From Sulfurimonas sp. (GTDB taxonomy: Bacteria; Campylobacterota; Campylobacteria; Campylobacterales; Sulfurimonadaceae): a stretch of 39,125 bases of DNA. Both the position numbers and the translations under genes were made by a program. Below the pieces are notes generated by a model, which saw only the letters and a list, made by a program, of their open reading frames with translations, did no database searches and was not told the DNA's origin. This document shows, in pieces, positions 8,009 to 19,173 of the stretch (its first letter is position 1; every line of letters starts with the position of its first letter). The DNA is taken from positions 1 to 39,125 of the forward strand of contig JAMOQK010000049.1 of the NCBI GenBank assembly GCA_027064045.1, given 5' to 3'.

Positions 8009-9395
8009 CTATTTTTCCTTGTATAATTTCTAATGAGGCAAGATATTTACCTTGTAAGTAATCTATACCTATATCTTGTGCAAACTTTTTTACATCTTTA
8101 TTTTCAATATTTTTTAACCATGTCTTAACACCTTTTTCATGTGCCATAAGATTAAAACCATCTATAATATTTTTATTTTTAATATTTTTTGCATAATAAC
8201 TATCAAATCTAACAACATCTATATCTAAATCTCTTAGATATAAAAAACTTGTGTGTATAGATCCCAATCTATCTATGGCTATTAAAACACCCATTTTTCG
8301 AAGTATTTTTAATATATTATTATATCTGTCTATTTGTGAATAATACTCTTTTTCACTTAGTATAAACATTATTTTATGTTTGATATTTGGATAATTATTT
8401 AAAAGCTCTTTTATTTTTATTAAAAATTGTTTGTTTCTTAAAGATATTGGGGATACAAATAAAGCACAAATTTTATCATCAAAATGTGAATATTCTTGCA
8501 TACTTTTTTCTATCACCATTAAATCAAAATCAACCATTAATCCTAATCTATTTATAACTTTCATATAGTTTTTTGGAAAAAGTATCTTGTTATTAGAACT
8601 TTTTAATTTTATAAAACACTCTTTAATAACACATTTATTATTTTGAAAAACATCTTGTGTACTTATTAAAAATTTCCTATTTTTTATAGAATCAATAACA
8701 GATGAATCAAGTTCACTAGGGTTTAATTCCTCATCTTTTATAGATGTTATATCTTTTTGAAGTTCAAATAGATGTTCTATCATATAATCTAATTCATTTG
8801 AATATGTAGTATCTGTTATGGTTATTAAAATTTTAACCTCTATATCGTCAACTTTAAACTCATCAACTTTAAGAGACATCAGTTCTAAAATAGTTTTATA
8901 TCTACTTTTATTTCCTTTTAATCCTAATACAAAATCACCACCCTTGATATGACCCATTGGAAATTTTTTAATATCTCTATCTTTTAAATAGTCATTAACC
9001 CAATAGGCAACTCTTTTTAAAACTTTATCACCATTTTTTATACCATAAGTTGTATTTATATCATTTAAATTATTTATACTTATAAGAACTAATGAATAGT
9101 CATCTTTTTGTTCTAACTCTTTTTGTAGATATTTATAAAGATATTCCCTTGTAAAGGTTTTGGAAATTTCATCCGTAATTTTGACAGTAAAACCATTATA
9201 TATAAGATAAAAGATAAAATAGATACTGAAAATTAAAAGTAAAACTGCTTCAAAATAAAATGCTGGTTGAAGTGTTTCATAACTATTTATAAGTGTATGT
9301 GAAACAAAAGCAATTATAAGAGCAAAGATGGGAAGTCCCATCCTAAGTGCTAATTTAAAACGATATTCTCTCTCTTTGGCATGTGGAAGTAACAT
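8001..9395 (-). CDS. Membrane GGDEF/EAL-type protein with degenerate active sites
   Basis: The 464-residue protein has two predicted membrane helices (about 20-38 and 48-68), a GGDEF-like domain (about 75-215) and an EAL-like domain (about 235-460). The cyclase signature reads GGDFV at 152-156 instead of GGDEF. In the EAL half no EAL triplet is seen, and the metal-binding DDFG-type motif reads DRLG, although a terminal QGKYLA segment persists. Family knowledge therefore predicts no cyclic-di-GMP synthesis or hydrolysis; it may act as a receptor or scaffold. It starts 11 bases after gyrB and overlaps queF, so it is expressed with housekeeping genes. Confidence 0.82.
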   Translation of the reverse strand: MLLPHAKEREYRFKLALRMGLPIFALIIAFVSHTLINSYETLQPAFYFEAVLLLIFSIYFIFYLIYNGFTVKITDEISKTFTREYLYKYLQKELEQKDDYSLVLISINNLNDINTTYGIKNGDKVLKRVAYWVNDYLKDRDIKKFPMGHIKGGDFVLGLKGNKSRYKTILELMSLKVDEFKVDDIEVKILITITDTTYSNELDYMIEHLFELQKDITSIKDEELNPSELDSSVIDSIKNRKFLISTQDVFQNNKCVIKECFIKLKSSNNKILFPKNYMKVINRLGLMVDFDLMVIEKSMQEYSHFDDKICALFVSPISLRNKQFLIKIKELLNNYPNIKHKIMFILSEKEYYSQIDRYNNILKILRKMGVLIAIDRLGSIHTSFLYLRDLDIDVVRFDSYYAKNIKNKNIIDGFNLMAHEKGVKTWLKNIENKDVKKFAQDIGIDYLQGKYLASLEIIQGKIDD

Positions 9396-9406
9396 ATATT
9401 TATAAA

Positions 9407-11731
<2,325 letters not shown>

Positions 11732-11802
11732 CTACTGTTTAAATCACATAATTAGACTTATTTTATCTAATTTTAACTAAAAGGAAGTTTGAAGGTATCA
11801 TT

Positions 11803-12870
11803 TTATATAACTATTGGCATCACTACTGTTTTAAAATTTTCATCACTTAATATAAAAGGTAAATTTTCTTCATTTAATCCTATAGTAAATTCAGAAGAAT
11901 TTATAGAGTTTAAAAAATCTAATAAGTATCTTGAATTTATAGCTATAGTAAAAGGTTCAGTAAAGTTTGTATTGAAATTTATATCTGTTTTTGCTTCAAT
12001 ATTATCATCACTTAAACTTTCAAATGTAATTTTATCATTAAAAAAAGTTATTTTTACATCTGTTGATATAGTAGTTATTTGTTTTATAGACTCAATCATA
12101 GTAGCTTTTGGAAGTAAAAGTGTATGATTTATCTCTTTTGGTATTATTCTAGAATATTCTGGAAATTTACCATTTATGAGTTTTGTAAAAAAAATATATT
12201 GATCTGAACGAATTATAAGATTTGTTTCATCATAATAAAGTTCTATATCATTAAAAAATAATTTTTGAATCTCTATAATAGCTTTTTTTGGAATTATTAT
12301 AGATAATTCGTTTAAACCTTGATTTGAAATATTTACTATAGCTAATCTTCTTGTATCTGTTGATGCAAAATTTATACTTTCTTTTTTTATATCAATTAAA
12401 GCACCATTTAATTCAAATTTTGGATTATTTGTATCTATTGCAGGTGTTATTTTTTTAAGTGATTCTATGAGAGAGTGAGAATCTATAGTTATACGAGCTT
12501 TTTCTTTATAATCTGGAAAAGCTGGAAATTCATTATATGAAAATGTTGGTAATTTAAAATTTGAATGTGCTTGGGAGATAAATAACATATTATTTTTAAC
12601 TTCCAAGTTTATATTACCATCTTTTAAAATTCTTACAATATCTAAAAATTTTTTACCATTAGCTGTAACACTTCCCTCTTCAATTATATTTAAATCACTA
12701 GTTATAACTTCAAAACCTATTTCAAAATCTGTAGCTTTTAAAGTTAATTTAGAATTAAGTACATTTAAATAAACATGAGATGTTATTTGTGAAGTATCTT
12801 TTTTTTCTAAAAATGGCTGAGCATGTAAAAGAATATTTTCAATAATTGATTTTGAAATAGTTATTTTCAT
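11803..12870 (-). CDS. dnaN: DNA polymerase III beta subunit (sliding clamp)
   Basis: The 355-residue product is the ring-shaped processivity clamp of the replicative polymerase. It shows the three-domain beta-clamp pattern. Recognisable segments are the N-terminal KITISKSIIENILLHAQPFL, NGALIDIK near the middle, TDTRRLAI and a C-terminal PIVI ending that resembles the clamp's usual MPMR tail. AGGAA sits five bases before the ATG. The gene is unusually AT-rich, even for this window. It is separated from dnaA by about 180 bases that carry DnaA-box-like sites. Confidence 0.95.
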   Translation of the reverse strand: MKITISKSIIENILLHAQPFLEKKDTSQITSHVYLNVLNSKLTLKATDFEIGFEVITSDLNIIEEGSVTANGKKFLDIVRILKDGNINLEVKNNMLFISQAHSNFKLPTFSYNEFPAFPDYKEKARITIDSHSLIESLKKITPAIDTNNPKFELNGALIDIKKESINFASTDTRRLAIVNISNQGLNELSIIIPKKAIIEIQKLFFNDIELYYDETNLIIRSDQYIFFTKLINGKFPEYSRIIPKEINHTLLLPKATMIESIKQITTISTDVKITFFNDKITFESLSDDNIEAKTDINFNTNFTEPFTIAINSRYLLDFLNSINSSEFTIGLNEENLPFILSDENFKTVVMPIVI

Positions 12871-12927
12871 TTAAATTCCTATATATATTATATAATTTTA
12901 GTATGTAGTAGTAGGGGTATGTGATAG

Positions 12928-13050
12928 TGTGAATATCATATACTAATCCCTATTTTAAGAGTTATTTAGATGTGATGAACATTACTAACTCTTTTCACAT
13001 ATATTCACTTTTATGATTATATCTTTTTTTTACTTTTTTTTACTTTTTTT
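12928..13050. other. Candidate oriC part, dnaA-dnaN side: DnaA boxes and phased T tracts
   Basis: Box-like sites are TGTGAATAT (12928-12936), TGTGATGAA (12971-12979, weaker), CTTTTCACA (12991-12999) and ATATTCACT (13001-13009). They are followed by three T tracts at exact 10-base spacing (units starting 13021, 13031 and 13041), ending at the dnaA stop. Adjacent DnaA boxes plus a very AT-rich tract are the layout of an origin unwinding region. The box sequences fit the Campylobacterota form (TTCACA core). The origin assignment is an inference. Confidence 0.65.
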
Positions 13051-14355
13051 TTAACTGGAAGTTATTTTATTTGTTAATTCTTTAATTTTAATGTTAAAAT
13101 CTTCATCATTTTCCATTAAAGAGTTTATTTTTTTAAGTGTATGACTTATAGCTGTATGGTCTTTCATACCAAAGTACAGTGCAAGTTGAGGCATAGTATT
13201 TTGAGTTAAATCACGACATAAATATATAGCTATTCTTCTTGCATAAACTATATTTCTACTTCTACCTTTTGATTTTATTTCACTTGGTTTTATATTTAAA
13301 TTTTTTGCTACAAATTGTGTGATAGTATCTAATGTTAAATCTTTCTGTTTTTCTTGAATTTGATCTTTAAGTACATTTTTTGTAAATGCTAAATCTATAT
13401 CTACATGCATAAGTTGAGAATAAGCATGAAGCTTTGATAAAATTCCTTCAATCTCACGAACATTACTCTCTATAACTGTAGCTATATAATTAATAATATC
13501 TTTTGAAAGTTTTACTTTGTTTATCTCACATTTTTTTTCTATGATAGCTATTTTTGTTTCAAGTTCTGGTGGTTGTATATCTGCAACCAAACCCCATTCA
13601 AAACGGCTTTGAAGTCTAGCTTCAAGACCACCTATTTTTTTTGGATGTTTATCAGCTGTTAAAATGATTTGTTTTCCACTATTTCTAAGTGCTTCAAAAG
13701 TGTGAAAAAACTCCTCTTGAATAGAATCTTTACCACTTAAAAATTGTATATCATCTATAAGAAGAACATCACATTGACGATATTTTTTTTGAAATCTTTC
13801 CATAGATTGGTTTCTTAAGTGTCTTATAAAATCATTTAGTAGTTGTTCACTTGTTGTATATATTACTATTTTACCTTGATTTTGAAAAACATTTCCAGCT
13901 GCTTGCATAAGATGGGTTTTACCAAGACCAACACCACCATATATAAATAGTGGGTTGTATGTTTCTCCTGCTTTATCACATACACTTTTAACTGCTGCAT
14001 AAGCAAACTGATTACTTCCACCAACCATAAAATTATCAAATGTATGTGAAGGATTTAAAAGTGAATGTGGAATTATTTCTTTTTGAATTTTTTTTGTTTT
14101 TCTTCTATTTAATAAATTTTTTAAAGTTATTTGTACAGTTACTTTAGAACCTGTTTTTATTTCAAAGAGATAAGCTATTTTATCAGTATATTTACTTTTA
14201 ATCCAGTTAGATATAAGAGCATTTGGGGCATAGAAAATAGCTAAATCACTTGTTGAATTTTTTAAATCGTAATCTAGCTGTTTTATATATCTTTTATATT
14301 CAACTTCTGTTATCTCTTCTTTTAATAGTTGTAAAACTTCCTTACCAATATTCAC
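13051..14355 (-). CDS. dnaA: Chromosomal replication initiator protein DnaA
   Basis: The 434-residue DnaA has all four domains: an N-terminal helicase-loading domain, a short linker (about 83-105), an AAA+ core with Walker A GGVGLGKT (140-147) and Walker B VLLIDD (197-202), and the DNA-binding domain IV with the signature segment MKDHTAISHTLKKI near the C-terminus. The start is GTG at 14355-14353, supported by AAGGTG five bases upstream (14361-14366). That GTG is part of a DnaA-box-like sequence, and more boxes lie upstream, which points to autoregulation by DnaA binding. The gene sits between two box clusters. Confidence 0.98.
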   Translation of the reverse strand: MNIGKEVLQLLKEEITEVEYKRYIKQLDYDLKNSTSDLAIFYAPNALISNWIKSKYTDKIAYLFEIKTGSKVTVQITLKNLLNRRKTKKIQKEIIPHSLLNPSHTFDNFMVGGSNQFAYAAVKSVCDKAGETYNPLFIYGGVGLGKTHLMQAAGNVFQNQGKIVIYTTSEQLLNDFIRHLRNQSMERFQKKYRQCDVLLIDDIQFLSGKDSIQEEFFHTFEALRNSGKQIILTADKHPKKIGGLEARLQSRFEWGLVADIQPPELETKIAIIEKKCEINKVKLSKDIINYIATVIESNVREIEGILSKLHAYSQLMHVDIDLAFTKNVLKDQIQEKQKDLTLDTITQFVAKNLNIKPSEIKSKGRSRNIVYARRIAIYLCRDLTQNTMPQLALYFGMKDHTAISHTLKKINSLMENDEDFNIKIKELTNKITSS

Positions 14356-14455
14356 AAAAACACCTTAATTTATATTTATATGTGAATATTACTAAGTATT
14401 TGCATAAAATATGGTTAAAATGATGTGAATAACTAAAATGTGAATAAGTGAATAA
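14348..14455. other. Candidate oriC part / dnaA promoter region: DnaA-box cluster
   Basis: Five box-like 9-mers occur in about 108 bases: ATATTCACA (14348-14356), TGTGAATAT (14381-14389), TGTGAATAA (14424-14432 and 14439-14447) and AGTGAATAA (14447-14455). Read on the other strand, the third and fourth are TTATTCACA, one base from the E. coli consensus. The first covers the dnaA start codon, and the last covers the GTG that precedes ruvC. The cluster lies between the divergent dnaA and ruvC genes. Confidence 0.7.
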
Positions 14456-14456
14456 A

Positions 14457-14933
14457 ATGATTATACTCGGAATAGACCCTGGAACTAGAAATATGGGCTA
14501 TGCTCTTATATCTTTAGAAAATACAAAGATATCTTTAGTTGAAGCAGGTCTTATAAAAATGAAAGCTGAAAATTTACAATTTCAAATACCACAAATGGTC
14601 GAGGGTTTAGATACTATTTTTAAAAAACATAATATTGATGAAGTTGCAATGGAAGACATATTTTATGCACATAATCCTGCTACAACTATAAAATTAGCTC
14701 AATTTAGAGGTGCTATAATGCTAAAACTTTTACAAGAGTTTGGACAGTTTAATGAATATACGGCTTTGCAAGTTAAAAAAGCATTAACTGGTAAAGGCAA
14801 AGCATCTAAAGAACAGGTAAATTTTATGGTAAAAAGACTTTTAAATATAAAAAAAGAGATAAAACCACTTGATATAAGTGATGCAATGGCAGTAGCAATA
14901 ACACATTCTCAACGGATAAAATTTAAAAAATAA
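14457..14933 (+). CDS. ruvC: Holliday junction resolvase RuvC
   Basis: RuvC cuts Holliday junctions symmetrically with the RuvAB branch-migration complex. From the ATG at 14457 the protein has 158 residues, the usual size, and begins [10 protein letters not shown] as in the family. The four acidic catalytic residues are present: Asp7, Glu66 (in MEDIFYAHN), Asp139 and Asp142 (in [13 protein letters not shown]). A GTG nine bases upstream would add three residues but lies within a DnaA-box-like site; neither start has a clear ribosome site. The gene is divergent from dnaA and convergent with htrA, and the two share a terminator hairpin. Confidence 0.95.
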   Translation: MIILGIDPGTRNMGYALISLENTKISLVEAGLIKMKAENLQFQIPQMVEGLDTIFKKHNIDEVAMEDIFYAHNPATTIKLAQFRGAIMLKLLQEFGQFNEYTALQVKKALTGKGKASKEQVNFMVKRLLNIKKEIKPLDISDAMAVAITHSQRIKFKK

Positions 14934-14936
14934 AGG

Positions 14937-14971
14937 AAAAAAGTAGGTGAAATTTATTCATCTACTTTTTT
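14937..14971. terminator. Bidirectional terminator between ruvC and htrA
   Basis: An inverted repeat AAAAAAGTAGGTGAA / TTCATCTACTTTTTT (one G-T pair on one strand) with a five-base loop ends in a T run on both strands. It starts just after the ruvC stop and overlaps the htrA stop. Confidence 0.8.
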
Positions 14972-16340
14972 ATAATACTACAGCAAATACAACACCTCTA
15001 CGATATATATAGATTCTTTTTTTATTATTATTTTTTGTTGCTTTTTTAAAATCATTGAGATTTGAAATCTCATTATTTTCTATTTGGATTATAATATCTC
15101 CGTTCATTATCCCAACTTCATCAGCTTTACTTTTTGTGGTAACATTATTAACTAATACACCTTTTATATTGGTTTTTGTTTTTAGTGTTTCAACACTTAA
15201 ACCTTTATATTTTTGAGCATTTAAAGATGTTAATAGTTTATCTTGTGAATCAAGTTTAACAGTTTTTATATAGATTTTTTTATCTCTTAATATCTTTATT
15301 TTTACTTTTTTATTTGGAGAAAAAGAACCTATGAGATTTTTTAATCCACTTGCACTTTTTATTTTTATATCATTGACTGCTATGATTAAATCTCCTCTTT
15401 TTAAACCAGCTTTTAGTGCAGGTGTGTCATCTTCTACACTTGTAATTAATGCTCCAAATTTATTATCATAAAAACTACTCATTTCATTACTAACATCACT
15501 TATACCTACACCTAGATAGGCTCTTGTATATTTTCCATTATTTACAAGTGAAGTTGCTATAGAAGTTATCATATTTGATGGTATTGCAAAACCTATCCCT
15601 ACATTTCCACCACTTCTTGAGATGATTGCAGAGTTCATACCTATTAGATAACCTGCAGAGTTTATTAATGCTCCACCAGAATTTCCAGGATTTATAGAAG
15701 CATCTGTTTGTATAAAATTTTCATATTCAACTATACCTACACTACTTCTACCAGTTGCTGATACTATCCCTTGAGTGATGGTTTCACCAACTCCAAAAGG
15801 ATTTCCAATAGCAAATACAACATCACCAACTTTTACTTTATCAGAGTTATAGATTTTAATAGCATTTAGATTTTTAGCATCTATTTTGATTATAGCTATA
15901 TCACTTTTTTCATCTCTACCTATGAGTTTTGCCTCATACTCTTTTTTATTACCTGCTATACTAACTTTAATCTTATCAGCACCATCTACAACATGATTAT
16001 TTGTAACTATATAACCGTCTTTTGATATAATGACACCACTTCCCAAGGCTCTTTGAATCCTCTCTTGAGGGAATATTTTGTGATTTTTAAATAGGTTTCT
16101 AAAAAATGGATCATTCATCATTGGTGGCATAGACCTTGATTGTGAAGATAGATTTTTTTGTGTTGATATATTGACAATAGATGTTTTAACATTTTTTAAA
16201 ATGTTATTGTAAGAGAGTATGTGTTCTTGTTTTGTTGGAAAAACTCTATCGAGATTTTTATCTACAAAATTAAATTTAACACTCTCTTTTGCATTTAAAA
16301 GTGTTAGTGAGACTAAACAGATTAATAATAATTTTTTCAT
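14970..16340 (-). CDS. htrA: Periplasmic serine protease / chaperone of the HtrA (DegP/DegQ) family
   Basis: The 456-residue protein has a Sec signal peptide (MKKLLLICLVSLTLLNA). The trypsin-like S1C domain carries the triad His116 (TNNHVV), Asp147 (KSDIAI) and Ser221 (GNSGGA). Two PDZ domains follow, the first with YLGVGI near residue 275 and the second at about 365-456. It degrades or refolds misfolded envelope proteins. The second PDZ domain ends close to the C-terminus, as in other Campylobacterota HtrA proteins. It is separated from the purB-nrdA operon by about 88 bases, so it may have its own promoter. DegP and DegQ cannot be told apart from sequence alone. Confidence 0.95.
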   Translation of the reverse strand: MKKLLLICLVSLTLLNAKESVKFNFVDKNLDRVFPTKQEHILSYNNILKNVKTSIVNISTQKNLSSQSRSMPPMMNDPFFRNLFKNHKIFPQERIQRALGSGVIISKDGYIVTNNHVVDGADKIKVSIAGNKKEYEAKLIGRDEKSDIAIIKIDAKNLNAIKIYNSDKVKVGDVVFAIGNPFGVGETITQGIVSATGRSSVGIVEYENFIQTDASINPGNSGGALINSAGYLIGMNSAIISRSGGNVGIGFAIPSNMITSIATSLVNNGKYTRAYLGVGISDVSNEMSSFYDNKFGALITSVEDDTPALKAGLKRGDLIIAVNDIKIKSASGLKNLIGSFSPNKKVKIKILRDKKIYIKTVKLDSQDKLLTSLNAQKYKGLSVETLKTKTNIKGVLVNNVTTKSKADEVGIMNGDIIIQIENNEISNLNDFKKATKNNNKKRIYIYRRGVVFAVVL

Positions 16341-16428
16341 TGTAACTCCTAATAATAAAACTACTAAAAGTTTATAACTAAATGGTTTACAAACTACTAA
16401 CAGAGGGCTAACAAAAAGTTAATGGGTT

Positions 16429-16788
16429 TTAAAAAGTGCCTTGTTTATATTTTATGGATAAACTCTCTGTATGGCATGTGGAAGTTTTTATATTTGAGAT
16501 ATTTTTACATCTACCTATACCAAAATAAAATAGATTATTCTCTTTTATAATGGAAATACCATTACTCATATCAACTAAATTTAGTTTTTTATTTTCCAAT
16601 AAAAGAGCATCACTAACACCACTAAATTCAAGTGTTATACTTACCCAGTCAAAATCTTTTGCTTTATCTTGTGTTGTTAGTGTTATAGAGATTGTGGTTG
16701 GTGAGATGACATCCACATGCCGAAGTTCACCATCACAAAAACTATCAAATCTGTCTAAAAACTCTTTAATATTAGTTAGTGGTTTCAT
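16429..16788 (-). CDS. Small hypothetical protein coupled to nrdA
   Basis: The 119-residue product is a soluble alpha/beta protein with a DFDWVSITLEFSGVSDALLL segment and four Cys residues. It has no signal peptide and no recognised domain. It starts one base after the nrdA stop, so it is translated from the purB-nrdA message. The position suggests a role near nucleotide metabolism, but nothing in the sequence proves it. Confidence 0.65.
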   Translation of the reverse strand: MKPLTNIKEFLDRFDSFCDGELRHVDVISPTTISITLTTQDKAKDFDWVSITLEFSGVSDALLLENKKLNLVDMSNGISIIKENNLFYFGIGRCKNISNIKTSTCHTESLSIKYKQGTF

Positions 16789-16789
16789 T

Positions 16790-19156
16790 TTATTGACAAC
16801 CTACACACTCCATACTTCTATCTTCAACATCATTTGCAACTTCTGGGGATTGACTTCTTAGATAGTATGTTGATTTAAGTCCAAGTTTCCAAGCTAACAT
16901 ATAAATCTCATTTAGGTATCTTCCACTTGCTTTATCTAATGTTATAAATATATTTAAACTTTGTCCTTGATCTATCCATTTTTGGCGAATAGCTGCTGCT
17001 TTTATAAGAAGTGTTTGGTTTAATTCATATGCCGGTGTATAATAACTCCAAGTTTCAGGTGAGAGTTTTGGAACAACAACAGGGATAAGTCCACTTAAAT
17101 TTTCTTCAAACCATTTTCTTTTAAATACAGGCTCAATAGCTTGAGTAGTTCCTGTAAGGATAGAGATAGAACTTGTTGGAGCGATAGCCATAAGATAACC
17201 GTTTCTTATTCCCTGAGTTTTTACTTTTGTGCGAAGTTCGTCCCATTCATAAGCTGAAGCAAAAAGTCCACCTCTATCAACAAGATTTAAAACTTGAGCA
17301 TTTGCATGGTCTTGAGGCATAATACCTTTGCTCCATTTTGAACCATCAAATTCTGGGTAAATACCTTTTTCTTTCGCTAAATCTGATGAGCTATTTATGG
17401 CATTATAACAAACAGCTTCCATAACTTCATCTATCTTATCAAAGTGTTCTTGAGTTCCCCACATAATCCCTTTTTCAGCTAACATTTGTGCTTCACCCAT
17501 AACACCAAGACCGATAGAACGACTTCTTATGTTAGTTCTTTTTACTTTTTCTACTGGGTAAAAGTTAAGGTCAATAACATTATCTAAAGCACGGATAGCA
17601 ATAGGAACGACTTTATTTATATCCTCTTTAGAGTTTATTTTTGAAAGATTTACAGAAGCTAGATTACAAACAGCAGTTGAACCGTCTATTTTTTCTTTTT
17701 CAATAACAAAGATAGGCATTCCACCAAGAGAATCAAGTGCAGTTACTTTTTTAGCTGGTTTTTCAAAACCACTATCAACTTTTACTATCTCATCTTCTTC
17801 ATAACTAATACTATCACCATTCTCAAATATAAATTTGATTTTATAGTGGTTTGGTTGTGTATTTTGAAAAATTTCAGTACAAAGGTTTGAACTTCTTATA
17901 ATACCTTTATGATTGTTAGGGTTCACACGATTTGCATTATCTTTAAAACATAAAAATGGACTACCAGTTTCAAAATAAGAGGTTAAAATCTTTTTCCACA
18001 AATCTTTTGCTTTTATCTTTTCTTTTATAATATTATCATCATTTTCAAATTCTATATACTTTTTGTTAAACTCTTCACCATATAGTTCTGTCAGGTCTCT
18101 TACATCATAAGGATCAAAAAGTGTCCAGATAGCATCTTCTTGAACTCTTTGCATAAAAAGGTCATTTAACCACATGGCAGGGAAAAGGTCATGCGCTCTT
18201 CGTCTCTCCTCACCTGAGTTCTTTTTAAGGTCTAAGAAGTCATTTATGTCTATATGCCATGGTTCCATATAGACAGCTATAGCACCTTTTCTAGTTCCTA
18301 ACTGATCAACAGCTATGGCTATATCATTTGTAATTTTTAGAAATGGCACAGTTCCACCAGCTGCATTTTTATGTCCATCAATAAAACTTCCCATTGAACG
18401 GATACCTGTCCAGTCCCAGCCAATCCCTCCACCAAATTTAGATAGCATTGCCATCTCTTGATAGGTGTCAAATATCCCTTCAATATTATCAGGAGTTGAA
18501 CCAATATAGCATGAGCTTAGTTGATGTCTTGTTGTTCTAGCATTACTTAGTGTTGGGGTAGCTAACATAACTTGAAACTGACTTATCATATCATAAAATT
18601 TGATAGCCCATTCTTCTCTTTTTTCTTCTCTTTGAGCTAAAAACATTGAGATAGCCATAAACATATGTTGTGGAAGTTCTATAGGATTTGATTTTGAATC
18701 TTTTATAAGGTATCTATCGTAAAGTGTTTTTACACCAAGATAGTTAAACTGTAAATCCCTTTCAGGTTTTATATGTTTATCTAACTCTTCAAGGTTATAC
18801 ATATCTTTTAAACCTTGAAGAATTCTACCCTCTTTTTCCCCTTTAATAAAATATTTTTCAAGTGAACAATAACCAGAAAAACCATTAACTTGGTGATAAA
18901 GATTAAACATAAAAAGGCGAGAAGCAACAAATGTCCAGTTTGGAGCATCTATATCTATTTTATCAACTGCTGTTTTGATAAGTGTTTCTTGAATCTCTTT
19001 TGAAGTGATACCGTCTCTAAAATGTATCTGTGCATCAACTTCGAGTTCACTTTGACTTACATTTGCTAAACCCTTGACAGCTGCAGAAGTGTACTTTTGA
19101 ATTTTAGTAATATCTAACGGTTCTGTCCTACCGTTTCTTTTTATAACTGTTATCAT
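16790..19156 (-). CDS. nrdA: Ribonucleoside-diphosphate reductase alpha subunit (class Ia)
   Basis: NrdA reduces ribonucleoside diphosphates to deoxyribonucleotides using a radical supplied by NrdB (not in this window). At 788 residues it has an N-terminal ATP-cone (VIKRNGRTEPLDITKIQKYT). The active-site Cys residues are visible in the contexts LSSCYIGSTP, SSNLCTEIFQ and AVCNLASVNLS, and the mobile C-terminal pair is CVGC in the last five residues. An ATP cone suggests allosteric control by ATP/dATP. It lies 17 bases after purB and directly before the small hypothetical gene. The purB-nrdA pairing also occurs in Campylobacter. Confidence 0.97.
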   Translation of the reverse strand: MITVIKRNGRTEPLDITKIQKYTSAAVKGLANVSQSELEVDAQIHFRDGITSKEIQETLIKTAVDKIDIDAPNWTFVASRLFMFNLYHQVNGFSGYCSLEKYFIKGEKEGRILQGLKDMYNLEELDKHIKPERDLQFNYLGVKTLYDRYLIKDSKSNPIELPQHMFMAISMFLAQREEKREEWAIKFYDMISQFQVMLATPTLSNARTTRHQLSSCYIGSTPDNIEGIFDTYQEMAMLSKFGGGIGWDWTGIRSMGSFIDGHKNAAGGTVPFLKITNDIAIAVDQLGTRKGAIAVYMEPWHIDINDFLDLKKNSGEERRRAHDLFPAMWLNDLFMQRVQEDAIWTLFDPYDVRDLTELYGEEFNKKYIEFENDDNIIKEKIKAKDLWKKILTSYFETGSPFLCFKDNANRVNPNNHKGIIRSSNLCTEIFQNTQPNHYKIKFIFENGDSISYEEDEIVKVDSGFEKPAKKVTALDSLGGMPIFVIEKEKIDGSTAVCNLASVNLSKINSKEDINKVVPIAIRALDNVIDLNFYPVEKVKRTNIRSRSIGLGVMGEAQMLAEKGIMWGTQEHFDKIDEVMEAVCYNAINSSSDLAKEKGIYPEFDGSKWSKGIMPQDHANAQVLNLVDRGGLFASAYEWDELRTKVKTQGIRNGYLMAIAPTSSISILTGTTQAIEPVFKRKWFEENLSGLIPVVVPKLSPETWSYYTPAYELNQTLLIKAAAIRQKWIDQGQSLNIFITLDKASGRYLNEIYMLAWKLGLKSTYYLRSQSPEVANDVEDRSMECVGCQ

Positions 19157-19173
19157 ATATTCCCCATTAAAAT

